Assembly: GCA_964465145.1 (NCBI GenBank)
Contig: CAYXJR010000013.1
Location: 1-64,000 of the forward strand
DNA from: JAUVKA01 sp964465145
GTDB taxonomy: Bacteria > Bacteroidota > Bacteroidia > Bacteroidales > UBA12481
DNA: 64,000 nucleotides
Reading direction: 5' to 3'
In this document: piece by piece, positions 44,092-53,869 of the stretch
Layout: each line of letters starts with the position of its first letter
Position numbering within the stretch: the first letter of the stretch is position 1
Translations under genes and position numbers: made by a program
The notes under the pieces: model-generated
What the model was told of the DNA's origin: nothing
The model's input: only the letters and a program-made list of their open reading frames with translations
Database searches by the model: none

Positions 44092-44712
44092 CTAGATTAT
44101 TTGAATTCTCCGCATAAGAACCTGGGTACCCGTCTTAATTCGGAAAAAATAAACACCCTTTGAAAATCCTTCCCCTGCCAGATCAAAGTCTGCTGAGACT
44201 GACCCACTGGGTATCCGACGGCTTAAGACCTCCCGCCCCAAGCTATTGATCAGGCTGATCATTAAATCCTGCCCCCCAACGGGTAATCCGCTTATGGTAA
44301 AGAACCCATAGCTGGGGTTGGGGTAAATCGCCATGTCTTCATTAACCAAGTTCTGATCGATTCCAAGGCAGAAATCTACGTTTACATTAATAAAATCCAT
44401 CACCTGACATCCATTACCATCGTTTACGGTAAGAAGGTATTTTGTTGATTGTGTTGGAGCAGCTACCGGGTTGGGCGAGGTGGGATCATCGAGGCCGTCA
44501 ACTGGTGACCACATGTAAATATATTCCTGAGTGCCTCCTGTGGCCGTTGGATTGCCTCCCAATACTACACTGTGATCCATACATATAAGGGTATCATGGC
44601 CAGCGATGACACTCAGAACGTCAGGCTGATTAAGGACTATCTTGAAAACTTGCCCAAAGCCGCTAACCGACAACAGCAGGAGTCCAGATAATATGATAAT
44701 GTTCTTTCTCAT
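44092..44712 (-). CDS. Secreted protein with T9SS type A sorting domain
   Basis: A 206-residue exported protein starting at ATG 44712 (the frame to 44733 runs into the promoter box). After the signal peptide is a PKD-like domain (D-T-L-I-C-M-D-H, Y-I-Y-M-W-S-P). The C-terminal ~75 residues are a T9SS sorting domain: I-Y-P-N-P-S-Y-G-F-F, then I-N-S-L-G-R-E-V and a final R-R-I-Q-I-I. It is thus a small cargo of the Por secretion system. It is first in an operon with the FISUMP gene. Confidence 0.85.
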   Translation of the reverse strand: MRKNIIILSGLLLLSVSGFGQVFKIVLNQPDVLSVIAGHDTLICMDHSVVLGGNPTATGGTQEYIYMWSPVDGLDDPTSPNPVAAPTQSTKYLLTVNDGNGCQVMDFINVNVDFCLGIDQNLVNEDMAIYPNPSYGFFTISGLPVGGQDLMISLINSLGREVLSRRIPSGSVSADFDLAGEGFSKGVYFFRIKTGTQVLMRRIQII

Positions 44713-44730
44713 ATCAATAAATTTACCGGT

Positions 44731-44761
44731 CAAAGGTATGAACTGAGCTTAACTGTTTCAA
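44731..44761 (-). promoter_or_regulatory. Promoter TTG-N20-TACCTTTG for the T9SS-CTD gene
   Basis: On the minus strand TTG (44759-44761) and TACCTTTG (44731-44738) are 20 bases apart, an exact match to the Bacteroidota consensus. It lies 18 bases before ATG 44712. Confidence 0.7.
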
Positions 44762-45188
44762 GCAATGTTTTTAACCATCAACCATAATTGTTGACAATCC
44801 ATTCCATAAAGCAGAAATACTTAATGTAATTCAATGATAATTAACAATATATACAGATTGTTAATTTTGTGTTAAGGGTGAATGGGAGCTTGAAGTGTGG
44901 AATTCAGAAATTCGATGGCCTATCCTTCCAAAGTTCAGTTTCATTAAAAAAATTCAAAAATAAGGTATTTAGGAACTTGATAGTTGATATTGTGTGAAAA
45001 AACATTCCAATGCCTTTAATCTTCCTGGGGGATGATGTATGAAACGATGTAGTAATTTTCTATCATAATCCAGGTCATAAATCTATTAAATTGGATAGGT
45101 TTTAAATAATCTACACATCACAAACTGGTTGACCTTCTGCGATACAGGTATTTATATTATCTTTACTTCGAACAAAAGATAATGGGAA
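44762..45188. other. Non-coding interval before queE, no gene seen
   Basis: About 430 bases with no open frame worth naming on either strand. It is AT-rich and holds one unlinked TAATTTTG box on the plus strand (44872-44879), 310 bases from queE. A weaker TATCTTTA (45158-45165) lies nearer the queE start. I see no RNA gene or repeat. Confidence 0.6.
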
Positions 45189-45815
45189 ATGGCAGACCGG
45201 GATCTCTTTCAGGGAGGAAAGAAGCTACCTCTGATGGAAGAGTTTTACAGTATACAGGGAGAAGGTTTCAATACAGGGAAAGCTGCGTATTTCATTCGAA
45301 TAGGTGGATGTGATATCGGCTGCTCATGGTGTGATTCCAAGAGGTCCTGGCAGGCAGGTATACACCCTTTAGTTGAAGTCGACTCTATCATTTCGAGAGT
45401 GGTAAAGAGCCCATGTAATTCCCTGTTGGTAACCGGAGGAGAACCTACTTTATATCAGCTGGATTATCTTACCAGTCAATCAAAAAAAAAGGAGCTGGTA
45501 TTATTTTTAGAAACTTCAGGCGCCTATCCTCTCACCGGGCATTGGGATTGGATCTGCCTTTCGCCAAAAAACCAAAACCCTCCTTTACCTGAATATTATA
45601 CTAAAGCTCATGAATTGAAAGTTATTATTCATGAATTCAAGGATTTTTTATGGGCTGAAGAAATGGCCAAGCGGGTTCATTCTGATTGTCACTTATTCTT
45701 GCAGCCGGAATGGAGCCGGAAAGATGAAATGATACAAGCAATAATTGTATATATAAGGGAAAATACAAAGTGGCGGATTTCCATGCAAACGCACAAGGTC
45801 TGGGGCATACCATAG
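45189..45815 (+). CDS. queE: 7-carboxy-7-deazaguanine synthase (radical SAM)
   Basis: A 208-residue QueE. The radical-SAM cluster motif is C41-D-I-G-C45-S-W-C48 (CX3CX2C), preceded by F-Y-S-I-Q-G-E-G. V-T-G-G-E-P-T provides the SAM-binding glycine-rich strand. It makes the 7-deazaguanine core for queuosine. No other que gene is near. The next gene starts on the last base of its stop codon (TAGTG), so the two are translationally coupled. Confidence 0.93.
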   Translation: MADRDLFQGGKKLPLMEEFYSIQGEGFNTGKAAYFIRIGGCDIGCSWCDSKRSWQAGIHPLVEVDSIISRVVKSPCNSLLVTGGEPTLYQLDYLTSQSKKKELVLFLETSGAYPLTGHWDWICLSPKNQNPPLPEYYTKAHELKVIIHEFKDFLWAEEMAKRVHSDCHLFLQPEWSRKDEMIQAIIVYIRENTKWRISMQTHKVWGIP

Positions 45816-47734
45816 TGAGCTTAGCTAGAAAAATACAATTTATTTTTATTTTATCGGCTAGTATATTTGCCGGTCAGGAATCTTGTTTAATGGCCCAAAC
45901 AGGGCCACCAGTATCCAAAAGAATCCAGAAGCAATTCCGCCAGGCTCGTGATTTATATCTGGGTCTAGAGTGGCAGGAGGCTGAGGAGCAGCTTAAGGAA
46001 ATAACCAGCAAGGCTCCCTCTTATATAGATGCATGGCTCCTCCTTGGTGAGTTGGCTCTGGAAATGGAAAATCAGGAGCTTGCTTATTATGCGTTGAGAA
46101 ACGTTACACGGCTGGATTCTATTAACTATCTGAATATTTTTCCGGAACTGGCCAAGCTGGCATATGAAAAGGGAAATTATTCTGAAGCACTTATTGAACT
46201 CCGCAAATCAAGAGTCCCATACCACGACCAGAGTCTGAACCTGGAGGAGAGAATCCATTTCGCCATTGACCAGGTGAGGAAAAACAAGGGAGCACCTCAG
46301 CCTGTTCCCCTGGGAATTAATAGCAATGAAAATGAATATTTTCCGAGTCTGACTGTGGATGGACAAAGATTGGTGTTTACTCGCCAGGAAAGAAATAAGG
46401 AAGGTACAGGCCAGTTGGGACAAGAAGACCTGTATGAATCACAATATATTGACTCTGACTTTTCAACGGCAAATATCCTTCCCGGGCCAATTACCACAGA
46501 AGGTAATGAGGGTACTCAATCAGTAAGGCAGGATGGCCGACTGATGTTTTTCACAGCCTGCAAGCGGCCTGATAGTAAGGGTGGATGCGATATTTATGTT
46601 TCCAGAAAGCAAGGAGAAACATGGGATTTACCTTTGAATCTGGGGTATCCTGTTAATACTCGGTACTGGGAATCCACCCCCTTCCTCACTCTGGATGGAA
46701 GAAAACTTTATTTCTCCAGCACTCGTCCCGGGGGATATGGGGGAATGGACATTTGGATCAGTGAGTGGAGAACAGAGGGAGGGTGGTCTGAACCAATAAA
46801 TGCAGGCCCGGCAATAAATACCTCACGGGATGAGCTGGCACCTTACGTTCATGGTGACGGTCGGAGTATATATTTCAGCTCATCAGGCTGGATAGGTATG
46901 GGTGGCTTAGACCTGTTTGTCTCCACCAGGCAGAGAGGCAAGGGATGGTCAATACCTGTTAATCTTGGCTATCCGGTTAATACACATGGAGAGGAAATGG
47001 GAATTAGCTTTCATAGTAAAAGCAATTTTGCCGTTTTTTCTTCCAATCGGGACAGCGCCACAGGAAGGGATATTTTTAGATTTTATTTGAAGGACAGCCT
47101 GGCTCCTGGACAATTGACCATTGTTTCGGGAAAGGTAATAAATGCAGTTACTAAAGAGCCAATTACAGCTGTCGTACAGGTCGAGGATCATGATGGTAAG
47201 CTGATTTCCAGGGTTGAATCAGACCCATTATCTGGACAATATCTTATTGGCCTTCCGGTTGATAAAGATCACCGGTTCGTTGTAAACCGTCAGGGCTTCC
47301 TTTTTTATTCAGCATATCTCCCCTCTGATTCTCTGGCTCCAGGAAAATCCTTTGATTGGGACATACTCCTGGAACCTTTTAAATTGGGATCCAAGGTTAT
47401 TCTGCGAAATGTATTTTTTGAAACAGATTCATTTACTATTAAAAAGGAATCCTTCCCGGAATTGTTGGAATTGGTTGAATTGTTATCGCAAAATGCTCAA
47501 TCCAATATCGAAATAGGCGGCCATACCGATAACACAGGGGATTATGAATACAATGTTAACCTTAGCCGGGCCCGTGCTGAGTCAGTAAGACAATTTCTTG
47601 TCAGTAAGGGGATTGCTCCTAAACGACTTGCAGCTACAGGATATGGTCCCGATCAACCACTTTCAAACAATAATACTGAGCAGGGTAGAGCAGATAATCG
47701 ACGTACTGAAATCCGGATTACCAGCACACGTTAA
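45815..47734 (+). CDS. PorE-like TPR / PD40 propeller / OmpA-domain protein
   Basis: A 639-residue exported protein. The GTG at 45815 shares a base with the queE stop and gives a signal peptide (I-Q-F-I-F-I-L-S-A-S); the GTG at 45770 would add 15 residues from inside queE. Domains in order: TPR (about 30-140); WD40/PD40-type beta-propeller (about 150-425), with repeats like E-N-E-Y-F-P-S-L-T-V-D-G-Q; carboxypeptidase-regulatory-like domain (about 430-510); and OmpA C-terminal domain with I-G-G-H-T-D-N-T-G and R-A-E-S-V. This is the same domain order as P. gingivalis PorE, a T9SS component that binds peptidoglycan. Paralogues are common in the phylum, so the T9SS role is inferred. Confidence 0.82.
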   Translation: MSLARKIQFIFILSASIFAGQESCLMAQTGPPVSKRIQKQFRQARDLYLGLEWQEAEEQLKEITSKAPSYIDAWLLLGELALEMENQELAYYALRNVTRLDSINYLNIFPELAKLAYEKGNYSEALIELRKSRVPYHDQSLNLEERIHFAIDQVRKNKGAPQPVPLGINSNENEYFPSLTVDGQRLVFTRQERNKEGTGQLGQEDLYESQYIDSDFSTANILPGPITTEGNEGTQSVRQDGRLMFFTACKRPDSKGGCDIYVSRKQGETWDLPLNLGYPVNTRYWESTPFLTLDGRKLYFSSTRPGGYGGMDIWISEWRTEGGWSEPINAGPAINTSRDELAPYVHGDGRSIYFSSSGWIGMGGLDLFVSTRQRGKGWSIPVNLGYPVNTHGEEMGISFHSKSNFAVFSSNRDSATGRDIFRFYLKDSLAPGQLTIVSGKVINAVTKEPITAVVQVEDHDGKLISRVESDPLSGQYLIGLPVDKDHRFVVNRQGFLFYSAYLPSDSLAPGKSFDWDILLEPFKLGSKVILRNVFFETDSFTIKKESFPELLELVELLSQNAQSNIEIGGHTDNTGDYEYNVNLSRARAESVRQFLVSKGIAPKRLAATGYGPDQPLSNNNTEQGRADNRRTEIRITSTR

Positions 47735-47750
47735 CTTGGCCCGCATGTTC

Positions 47751-50700
47751 CTACTTATTCTTAACCGGAAATTTCGGAATAGGTGGAACAGTTTTATCGT
47801 ATGTTTTCAATTGTTCCAATATTACCTCAATTGCCTTATCCAGCTGCTTGTCAATGCCCATGAATTCATCATATGGATCATTGTCTACCATGATATCAGG
47901 ATCCACGCCGTAGCCCTCGATAATGAAACCACTCCCATCAGCTGCGAAAGGCCCGTAGGATGGGGTAATTATTGAGCCGCCGTCCATGCAGGGAACTGCC
48001 CCACTGTACCCGACGACACCTCCCCAGGTGCGGACACCGATAACAGTCCCAATATTATTGTGTTTAAAACGATATGGGAAAAGATCTCCATCTGAAGCTG
48101 AATATTGGTCAATCAAAGCCACTTTTGGGCCGGCCATAGTCCCAACCGGATTAACCTGACCTTCCTTCTGGTTTGTGTGCATGGTGGCATAGGTAATCTC
48201 ACGCTTGAGCCTTTCTATGATCATGGGTGAAACATTTCCTCCTCCATTTCCCCGGTCGTCAATAATAAGAGCCTTCTTCGTGAGTTGCGGGTAGTAGTGT
48301 TTTACGAATTCATTGAGTCCGTTGGCACCCATGTCAGGAATATGAATATACCCAACCTCACCATTAGTAGCCTCATTAACTTTCTTAATATTTCCCTGAA
48401 CCCACTTGTAATAGTAGAGTGAGGATTCATCAGCTATCGGCTTTACAAGCACTTTTCGTGTGTCTTTGTCACTTGCTTCGCTGGCCAGGCTCAATTCCAC
48501 CACTTTCCCGGCTTGACCGATTAGCAGACTGTAGATATCATTTGTAGTATTGGTAGACACACCATTGATGGCGATAATGAAATCGCCCTCTTTGGCGTTT
48601 ACCCCAATCTCCGAGAGGGGAGACCTCAGTTGAGGGCTCCAGTTTGCCCCCGGAAGGATTTCTGCAATTTTGAAATACCCTGATGGGTCGGATTCAATAA
48701 CTGCCCCAAGAAGGCCAGTTTGGGTGCGCTGAGGCATAGGACGTTCACCGTTGTTAACGTAGGCATGGCCTACACTAAGTTCTCCTATCATCTCACCAAT
48801 GAGATAAGACAAGTCTGATCGATGTTCCACATAAGGAACGAGTGGTTGGTATTTATTATAGATCGATTTCCAATCGACACCATGGGTATTAGGATCATAG
48901 AAGAAATCTCGCATTTGTCTCCAGCTTTCATCGAAAATCTGGGCCCATTCTGCCTTTTTATCCAGGTTGATAGTCATACTGGAAAGGGAAATAGTTGTGC
49001 CCATGCTGGCTTTCGCTGATGGTATACCTATTACACTATATTTATTTCCCTGGATCAGCAGCATCTTTTTACCATTACTACTGATAAGGTAGTTCAGTTT
49101 ATCTCCGTGATCATTTTCTTTTTCCGTTTCCAGGTCAAAACTTTTAAGTGCCATTCCCCTGCTGTTGGATGAACGGAACAGATAGAATATTTTTGAATCC
49201 AGGCACTGAATGTTGAAATAGTTTCCGGCCGCAATCGGCAAACCAATTATCCTGTCCTGAATACCTTCCAGGTCCACGACCATACTCTTTTCTCCCTCCT
49301 CTTTTTTCTTATCCTCAATTTTCTTAACATCCTTTTTATCATCAGCATTTTTGTCCTTGTCCTCCTCTGGAAGTTTAACCTCATCGTCTTTAGGTCCCAA
49401 TGGATTTGATGTTGCGCTTGCCAGAGCTACCAGGTATAACTTGTTCATATCCTGATAAACATGATTCCATTCAGTTGCTGAATAAGTAGGAGAGAAACTT
49501 CTGGAAGATGAAAAAATCAGGTATTTACCGTCTCTAGTAAAGACTGGATTGCCTGATTGATACCAGTTATCAGTAATAAATGTTGATTTTCCGCTTTCAA
49601 GGCTGTACAGGCTAATCTGGTTCATTCCCAATACTGGATTTACATATGCAACCCATTTGCTGTCGTGCGACCATGAGTAATCTCCAATAGGCCCCTGTCC
49701 GGATTCATCAACTAATTTTTTTGATTTGGATTCAATATCGAGTAGCCACAGACGAAACTTTTTATCATTGTATATTAGCTTCTTACTGTCTGGTGACCAT
49801 GCAAAACTAAATATATAAGTGTCCGACTTATTGGTAAGGGCTGTTGCAGATAAGGGGTCATCTGAATTCATAACATAAATTTCAAACTCCCCGCTGGCAT
49901 CGGAAATATAGGCTATGTATTTTCCATCCGGCGACCAGTCGGCATTCCTGTCGTGGGCTCCGCCTGATTGCGTGATGTTGCGGGTGATACCCTCCTTCGC
50001 CGGAACGTTGAATAGTTCACCCCGGGATGAGACTACAAGCCTCTCAGCATCCGGGCTCATGCTAATACCTGAGATTGATCCTGAAACATCTTTGAGCTCC
50101 TGACGCCCGGTAAGCAGATCGTTATGGATATAAATATTTATTTTTTTCGCCTGTTGAGTGTTAAGGTCAAAACGATAAATAAACCCACCATTCTCATATA
50201 CGATGGCATCTTTTCCAAGCGAAGGGAATTTGATGTCATAATCCTTGTATTCAGTGATCTTGGATGTTTGCTTCGTTTCAGTATCATATACGAATAGGTT
50301 CATTATCCTGTCGCGGTCTGATAGGAAATAAATTTTAGTCCCCGCCCACATAGGAAAGATATCCTGAGCAGGATCATCGGTTATCTTTTCTGTTGTTTGG
50401 GTTTTAAAATCGAATATGCGAATATCATCAGCCATTCCCCCCTGGTAATACTTCCATGTTCTGAATTCCCTAAATACCCGGTTATAGGCGATTTTAGATC
50501 CATCTGGAGAATAGCTGCAGAAACCAGCCACCGAGAACGGAAGCTGTTCAGATAGTCCACCTCCATTAGAAACTTTAAATAAATGTCCTTTAAAGTCATT
50601 GAAAGATTGTTTCCTCGACCGGTAAATGATGGATTTACCATCTGGTGTCCAGGACATTACCAGGTTGTTAGGCCCCATGCGGTCTCCAACATCATCTCTG

Positions 50701-51029
50701 CCAAGTGTGGCTGTAGTGGTAATCCTTGTTGGTTCGCCACCCTCAGAGGGAATAGTGAAAACCTCGGAATTTCCATCATATTGACCGGTGAAAGCTATAG
50801 TTTTGCCATCGGGAGAAAACCTGGCAAATAGTTCAAATCCATTATGGGTAGTTAATTGGCGCGCAGTACCTCCGGCTGCAGAAACAGTATATAGGTCGCC
50901 GGCATAAGTGAATACTACCTGATCCTGGTGAATAGCAGGAAATCTTAATAATCTGGCTTCTTCTTGTGCAATCATTGCCTGGGTACATAAAAAAAGTCCA
51001 GCAATCCAAAATAATCTCTTTATTCTCAT
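47751..51029 (-). CDS. Tricorn-like S41 peptidase (propeller-PDZ-protease)
   Basis: A 1092-residue exported protein starting at ATG 51029 (signal peptide ending A-M-I-A-Q). The N-terminal half is a beta-propeller with repeated S-P-D-G-K/S-x-D-S-K blades (W-T-P-D-G-K-S, W-S-P-D-G-K-Y). Near residues 550-575 is a highly charged linker rich in K, D and E. A PDZ domain follows, with D-F-I-I-A-I-N-G. The S41 core has I-D-D-R-G-N-G-G-G and a candidate nucleophile Ser979 in Y-S-A-S-D-G-D. Such enzymes degrade peptides in the periplasm. It converges with the PorE-like gene, 16 bases away. Confidence 0.92.
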   Translation of the reverse strand: MRIKRLFWIAGLFLCTQAMIAQEEARLLRFPAIHQDQVVFTYAGDLYTVSAAGGTARQLTTHNGFELFARFSPDGKTIAFTGQYDGNSEVFTIPSEGGEPTRITTTATLGRDDVGDRMGPNNLVMSWTPDGKSIIYRSRKQSFNDFKGHLFKVSNGGGLSEQLPFSVAGFCSYSPDGSKIAYNRVFREFRTWKYYQGGMADDIRIFDFKTQTTEKITDDPAQDIFPMWAGTKIYFLSDRDRIMNLFVYDTETKQTSKITEYKDYDIKFPSLGKDAIVYENGGFIYRFDLNTQQAKKINIYIHNDLLTGRQELKDVSGSISGISMSPDAERLVVSSRGELFNVPAKEGITRNITQSGGAHDRNADWSPDGKYIAYISDASGEFEIYVMNSDDPLSATALTNKSDTYIFSFAWSPDSKKLIYNDKKFRLWLLDIESKSKKLVDESGQGPIGDYSWSHDSKWVAYVNPVLGMNQISLYSLESGKSTFITDNWYQSGNPVFTRDGKYLIFSSSRSFSPTYSATEWNHVYQDMNKLYLVALASATSNPLGPKDDEVKLPEEDKDKNADDKKDVKKIEDKKKEEGEKSMVVDLEGIQDRIIGLPIAAGNYFNIQCLDSKIFYLFRSSNSRGMALKSFDLETEKENDHGDKLNYLISSNGKKMLLIQGNKYSVIGIPSAKASMGTTISLSSMTINLDKKAEWAQIFDESWRQMRDFFYDPNTHGVDWKSIYNKYQPLVPYVEHRSDLSYLIGEMIGELSVGHAYVNNGERPMPQRTQTGLLGAVIESDPSGYFKIAEILPGANWSPQLRSPLSEIGVNAKEGDFIIAINGVSTNTTNDIYSLLIGQAGKVVELSLASEASDKDTRKVLVKPIADESSLYYYKWVQGNIKKVNEATNGEVGYIHIPDMGANGLNEFVKHYYPQLTKKALIIDDRGNGGGNVSPMIIERLKREITYATMHTNQKEGQVNPVGTMAGPKVALIDQYSASDGDLFPYRFKHNNIGTVIGVRTWGGVVGYSGAVPCMDGGSIITPSYGPFAADGSGFIIEGYGVDPDIMVDNDPYDEFMGIDKQLDKAIEVILEQLKTYDKTVPPIPKFPVKNK

Positions 51030-51080
51030 AATTTTTAGTTTATTGTCAGTTCTCAAAGGTATTATTTTCCTTTTTTTGTT

Positions 51081-51956
51081 CTAGCATAAGACAGAAATTG
51101 ACTGGGGTATTATACTGATCTCCAGCTCATCTCCCAGCTCAACAGGCTCACCATCAATATGTGTACACAGATTATCCCCTTTAATAAATATCTTTTTGCA
51201 GGAATATATCTCCAGGGCTTTTGATCTTTCGATCCGGCCTGTAAAAAGCGAGTAAGCCATACCGGGTATCCTGTTGTATCTGAAAGGATTAAGAATGACT
51301 ATGTTAAGGATTCCATCATCTGGTTTGGCTGGTGGACAAATGTGAGCTCCGCCTCCAAACTGTGTGGTATTTGCGATTGACACCATGTACGCTGTTCTGA
51401 AAATTTGCCTGCCATCTATTATGATCTCATAATTCTGTGGTTTGTAACTAACAAGAGACTGGGGAATAATTCTTATATATGGACAGATTCCCCTTTTCCC
51501 AAATCCTTCAAAACGGCGTGCAATTGTTGCGTCAAAACCTACACCGGCCATATTGATGAAAGTTCGTGAGTTGATCCTAACAGAATCAATGATTCTGGGT
51601 CGGGCTTTTTGCAAAACCCTTAATGCTCTCTTGTAGTTTAAGGGAATGCCTAATTCACGGGCCAGCCCATTTCCTGAGCCTATTGCTATCATTCCCAGGT
51701 GCTTTCCAGTGTTAATCAATTCGCCACTTACTTCATTTACCGTTCCATCGCCTCCTGCCGAAACAAAAACATCATATTCATTTAATCGTTTCTGCATCAT
51801 TTCCCTGGCCTCTCCTGGGAACTGACTGATTACTATATCGTAGGGAATATTCTGAGGGAATTCTTTTTTTATGTACGGAATCAGGTGTTTGAAACGCCCT
51901 TTGCCAGCTTTGGGATTGACAATGAACAGGTATCTTAATGAATCTTGATCTCTCAT
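51081..51956 (-). CDS. Diacylglycerol kinase-family lipid kinase (YegS/DgkB type)
   Basis: A 291-residue cytoplasmic protein with the lipid-kinase catalytic domain. Motifs: V-N-P-K-A-G-K-G-R at the start, the nucleotide-binding A-G-G-D-G-T-V-N-E-V and G-S-G-N-G-L-A-R-E-L-G. It phosphorylates diacylglycerol or a related lipid; the exact lipid is unknown. It lies 51 bases upstream of the Tricorn-like gene on the same strand. The intergenic region to mce (52157 box) is divergent. Confidence 0.88.
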   Translation of the reverse strand: MRDQDSLRYLFIVNPKAGKGRFKHLIPYIKKEFPQNIPYDIVISQFPGEAREMMQKRLNEYDVFVSAGGDGTVNEVSGELINTGKHLGMIAIGSGNGLARELGIPLNYKRALRVLQKARPRIIDSVRINSRTFINMAGVGFDATIARRFEGFGKRGICPYIRIIPQSLVSYKPQNYEIIIDGRQIFRTAYMVSIANTTQFGGGAHICPPAKPDDGILNIVILNPFRYNRIPGMAYSLFTGRIERSKALEIYSCKKIFIKGDNLCTHIDGEPVELGDELEISIIPQSISVLC

Positions 51957-52156
51957 TACATCTACTTGGATCTTTTTTTTATGCCAGGTTGCAAACCAGG
52001 CAACAATTTAATTTTAATTAAATATAATAAACCTGATATAAATCAATAGATGTGAAAAATTATTTATCCGAAATTGTCTGAAAAACAATTAGGTGTCATC
52101 AAATATTTGTGATAAAAAACAACTACCCTTGTAGGTTATAATTGATATTTGGATAC

Positions 52157-52164
52157 TACTTTTG
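52157..52164 (+). promoter_or_regulatory. -7 box TACTTTTG for mce
   Basis: Exact TAnnTTTG, 26 bases before ATG 52191. The in-frame TTG at 52149 lies upstream of this box, so the true start must be 52191. Confidence 0.5.
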
Positions 52165-52190
52165 CACCTAAAGTTTTAAGAAATAATATA

Positions 52191-52601
52191 ATGAAGACTA
52201 CACATATTGAACATATAGGGATAGCTGTTAAAGACCTGGAGGCTGCCATAGCCTATTACGAGACTGTTTTTGGATTAACCTGCTATGCCTTGGAGGAGGT
52301 AGTTGATCAGAAAGTCCGCACGGCCTTTTTCAGGTTGGGCGATACCAAGATTGAGCTATTGGAATCAACAGATCCAGATGGCCCGCTGGGTAAGTTTATT
52401 GAGAAGAGGGGAGAGGGAATCCATCATCTTGCTTTTGCCGTGGAAAATATTAAGGAAGCATTGAAAGAAGCAGAGGGAAAGGGAGTTCGCCTGATCGATA
52501 AGGCTCCCAGGGCAGGAGCAGAAGGCTTGGATATTGGATTTCTCCACCCAAAATTCACTTTCGGCGTGTTGACTGAACTTTGTGAAAATAAAAATAAATA
52601 G
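52191..52601 (+). CDS. mce: Methylmalonyl-CoA epimerase
   Basis: A 136-residue glyoxalase/VOC protein of Mce type. Its start M-K-T-T-H-I-E-H-I-G-I-A-V holds the first metal His. G-E-G-I-H-H-L-A-F holds the second metal His region, and the C-terminus has the family L-T-E-L metal Glu. It interconverts (R)- and (S)-methylmalonyl-CoA in propionate/succinate fermentation. The citrate-lyase genes follow after 44 bases, so all three may be one transcript. Confidence 0.93.
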   Translation: MKTTHIEHIGIAVKDLEAAIAYYETVFGLTCYALEEVVDQKVRTAFFRLGDTKIELLESTDPDGPLGKFIEKRGEGIHHLAFAVENIKEALKEAEGKGVRLIDKAPRAGAEGLDIGFLHPKFTFGVLTELCENKNK

Positions 52602-52645
52602 TGCCGGAAAACGTATATTTGTGTGACGCCTAAAATACTTTATTT

Positions 52646-53869
52646 GTGGATTATAAGGAAAAATTTGCAGAAGCCGGAAATGCAGGTGGAAAAACCCGCT
52701 CCGACTGCCAGTTTATGCTCGAACCTACGCTTTCGGGTGGGATTACCATAAGCATGCAAAGCAGGGTGAAAGCACTGTATGGAGATAGTATAGAGATTCT
52801 TATCAGGGAAGTGCTGGGATATTTTGATATTCAGCACATGAATGTTGGTCTGGTGGATACTGGAGCCCTGAATTGGGTAATAGCGGCACGACTGGAAGCT
52901 GCTATAATAAAGCTCCTTGATACTGATAAGGAATTCCTGACGGGTACTGGTTCGGATAGCTTTTATCAAACGCCCAAAGATCAATTTCGCTTTTCCAGGT
53001 TATACTTACCCGGGAATTCTCCAGGTCTTATGATTAATGCCGGTCTTCATAAACCCAATGGACTTATCCTTGATCTTGAGGATGCGGTGGCATATGGAAA
53101 AAAGCATGAGGCCCGCTATTTGGTCAGGAATGCTTTGAGAAATCTTAATTTTTACGGAGCCGAAAAGATGGTGCGCATCAACCAGGTTCCTATGGGTATT
53201 GAGGATTTGAGCTTTATTGTGCCACATGGTGTTAACCTGATTCTTCTACCCAAGTGTGAGAGTGGAACTCAGGTGGAGCTGGTAAATAAGGAAATTACGA
53301 GAATAAAAAAGATACACAGGATAAGTAGAGAGATCTGGCTGATGCCAATTATTGAGAGTGCCCTAGGCGTTATTAAGGCATATGAGATAGCATCCTCAGC
53401 TGACAATGTGGTGGCAATGGCGATTGGGCTTGAGGATTATACTGCCGATCTTGGGTGCCGGCGCAGCCTGGATGGCCGAGAGTCATTCTTTGCAAGGTCA
53501 TCTGTTGTTAATGCCTGTAAAGCAGCAGGCATTCAGGCGATTGACTCTGTTTTTTCAGATGTCAGTGACGTGGAGGGACTGGTACGTACTGTGCAGGAAT
53601 CCAAAAGCCTAGGATTCGATGGTATGGGGTGTATTCATCCACGACAAATCAAAGTAATTCATGAGAATTTTGCCCCTGCCAAAGAAGAGCTGGAAAAGGC
53701 ATGTAAAATAGTTTCAGCTTTTGATATAGCTGCCAGCAGAGGGTTGGGAGTGGTTTCTTTAGGATCAAAAATGATTGATCCCCCTGTAGTAAAAAGAGCT
53801 GAGAAAATAGTTAACCTGGGAATAGAATTGGGCTTGCTTGATGAAAACTGGAGGGATAATAATGAATAA
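52646..53869 (+). CDS. Citrate lyase: fused acyl-carrier (CitD) and citryl-CoA lyase (CitE) subunits
   Basis: A 407-residue protein starting at GTG 52646. Residues 1-95 match CitD: a Ser-Asp (R-S-D-C) where the prosthetic group is attached, then V-K-A-L-Y-G-D and G-A-L-N-W-V-I-A-A-R-L-E-A-A. From about residue 105 it is CitE: R-L-Y-L-P-G-N-S-P, L-D-L-E-D-A-V and the I-G-L-E-D-Y segment. The two subunits are normally separate genes. The product would carry the thioester-bearing carrier and cleave citryl to acetyl plus oxaloacetate. It overlaps citF by 8 bases. CitC, CitX and CitG are absent here. Confidence 0.9.
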   Translation: MDYKEKFAEAGNAGGKTRSDCQFMLEPTLSGGITISMQSRVKALYGDSIEILIREVLGYFDIQHMNVGLVDTGALNWVIAARLEAAIIKLLDTDKEFLTGTGSDSFYQTPKDQFRFSRLYLPGNSPGLMINAGLHKPNGLILDLEDAVAYGKKHEARYLVRNALRNLNFYGAEKMVRINQVPMGIEDLSFIVPHGVNLILLPKCESGTQVELVNKEITRIKKIHRISREIWLMPIIESALGVIKAYEIASSADNVVAMAIGLEDYTADLGCRRSLDGRESFFARSSVVNACKAAGIQAIDSVFSDVSDVEGLVRTVQESKSLGFDGMGCIHPRQIKVIHENFAPAKEELEKACKIVSAFDIAASRGLGVVSLGSKMIDPPVVKRAEKIVNLGIELGLLDENWRDNNE

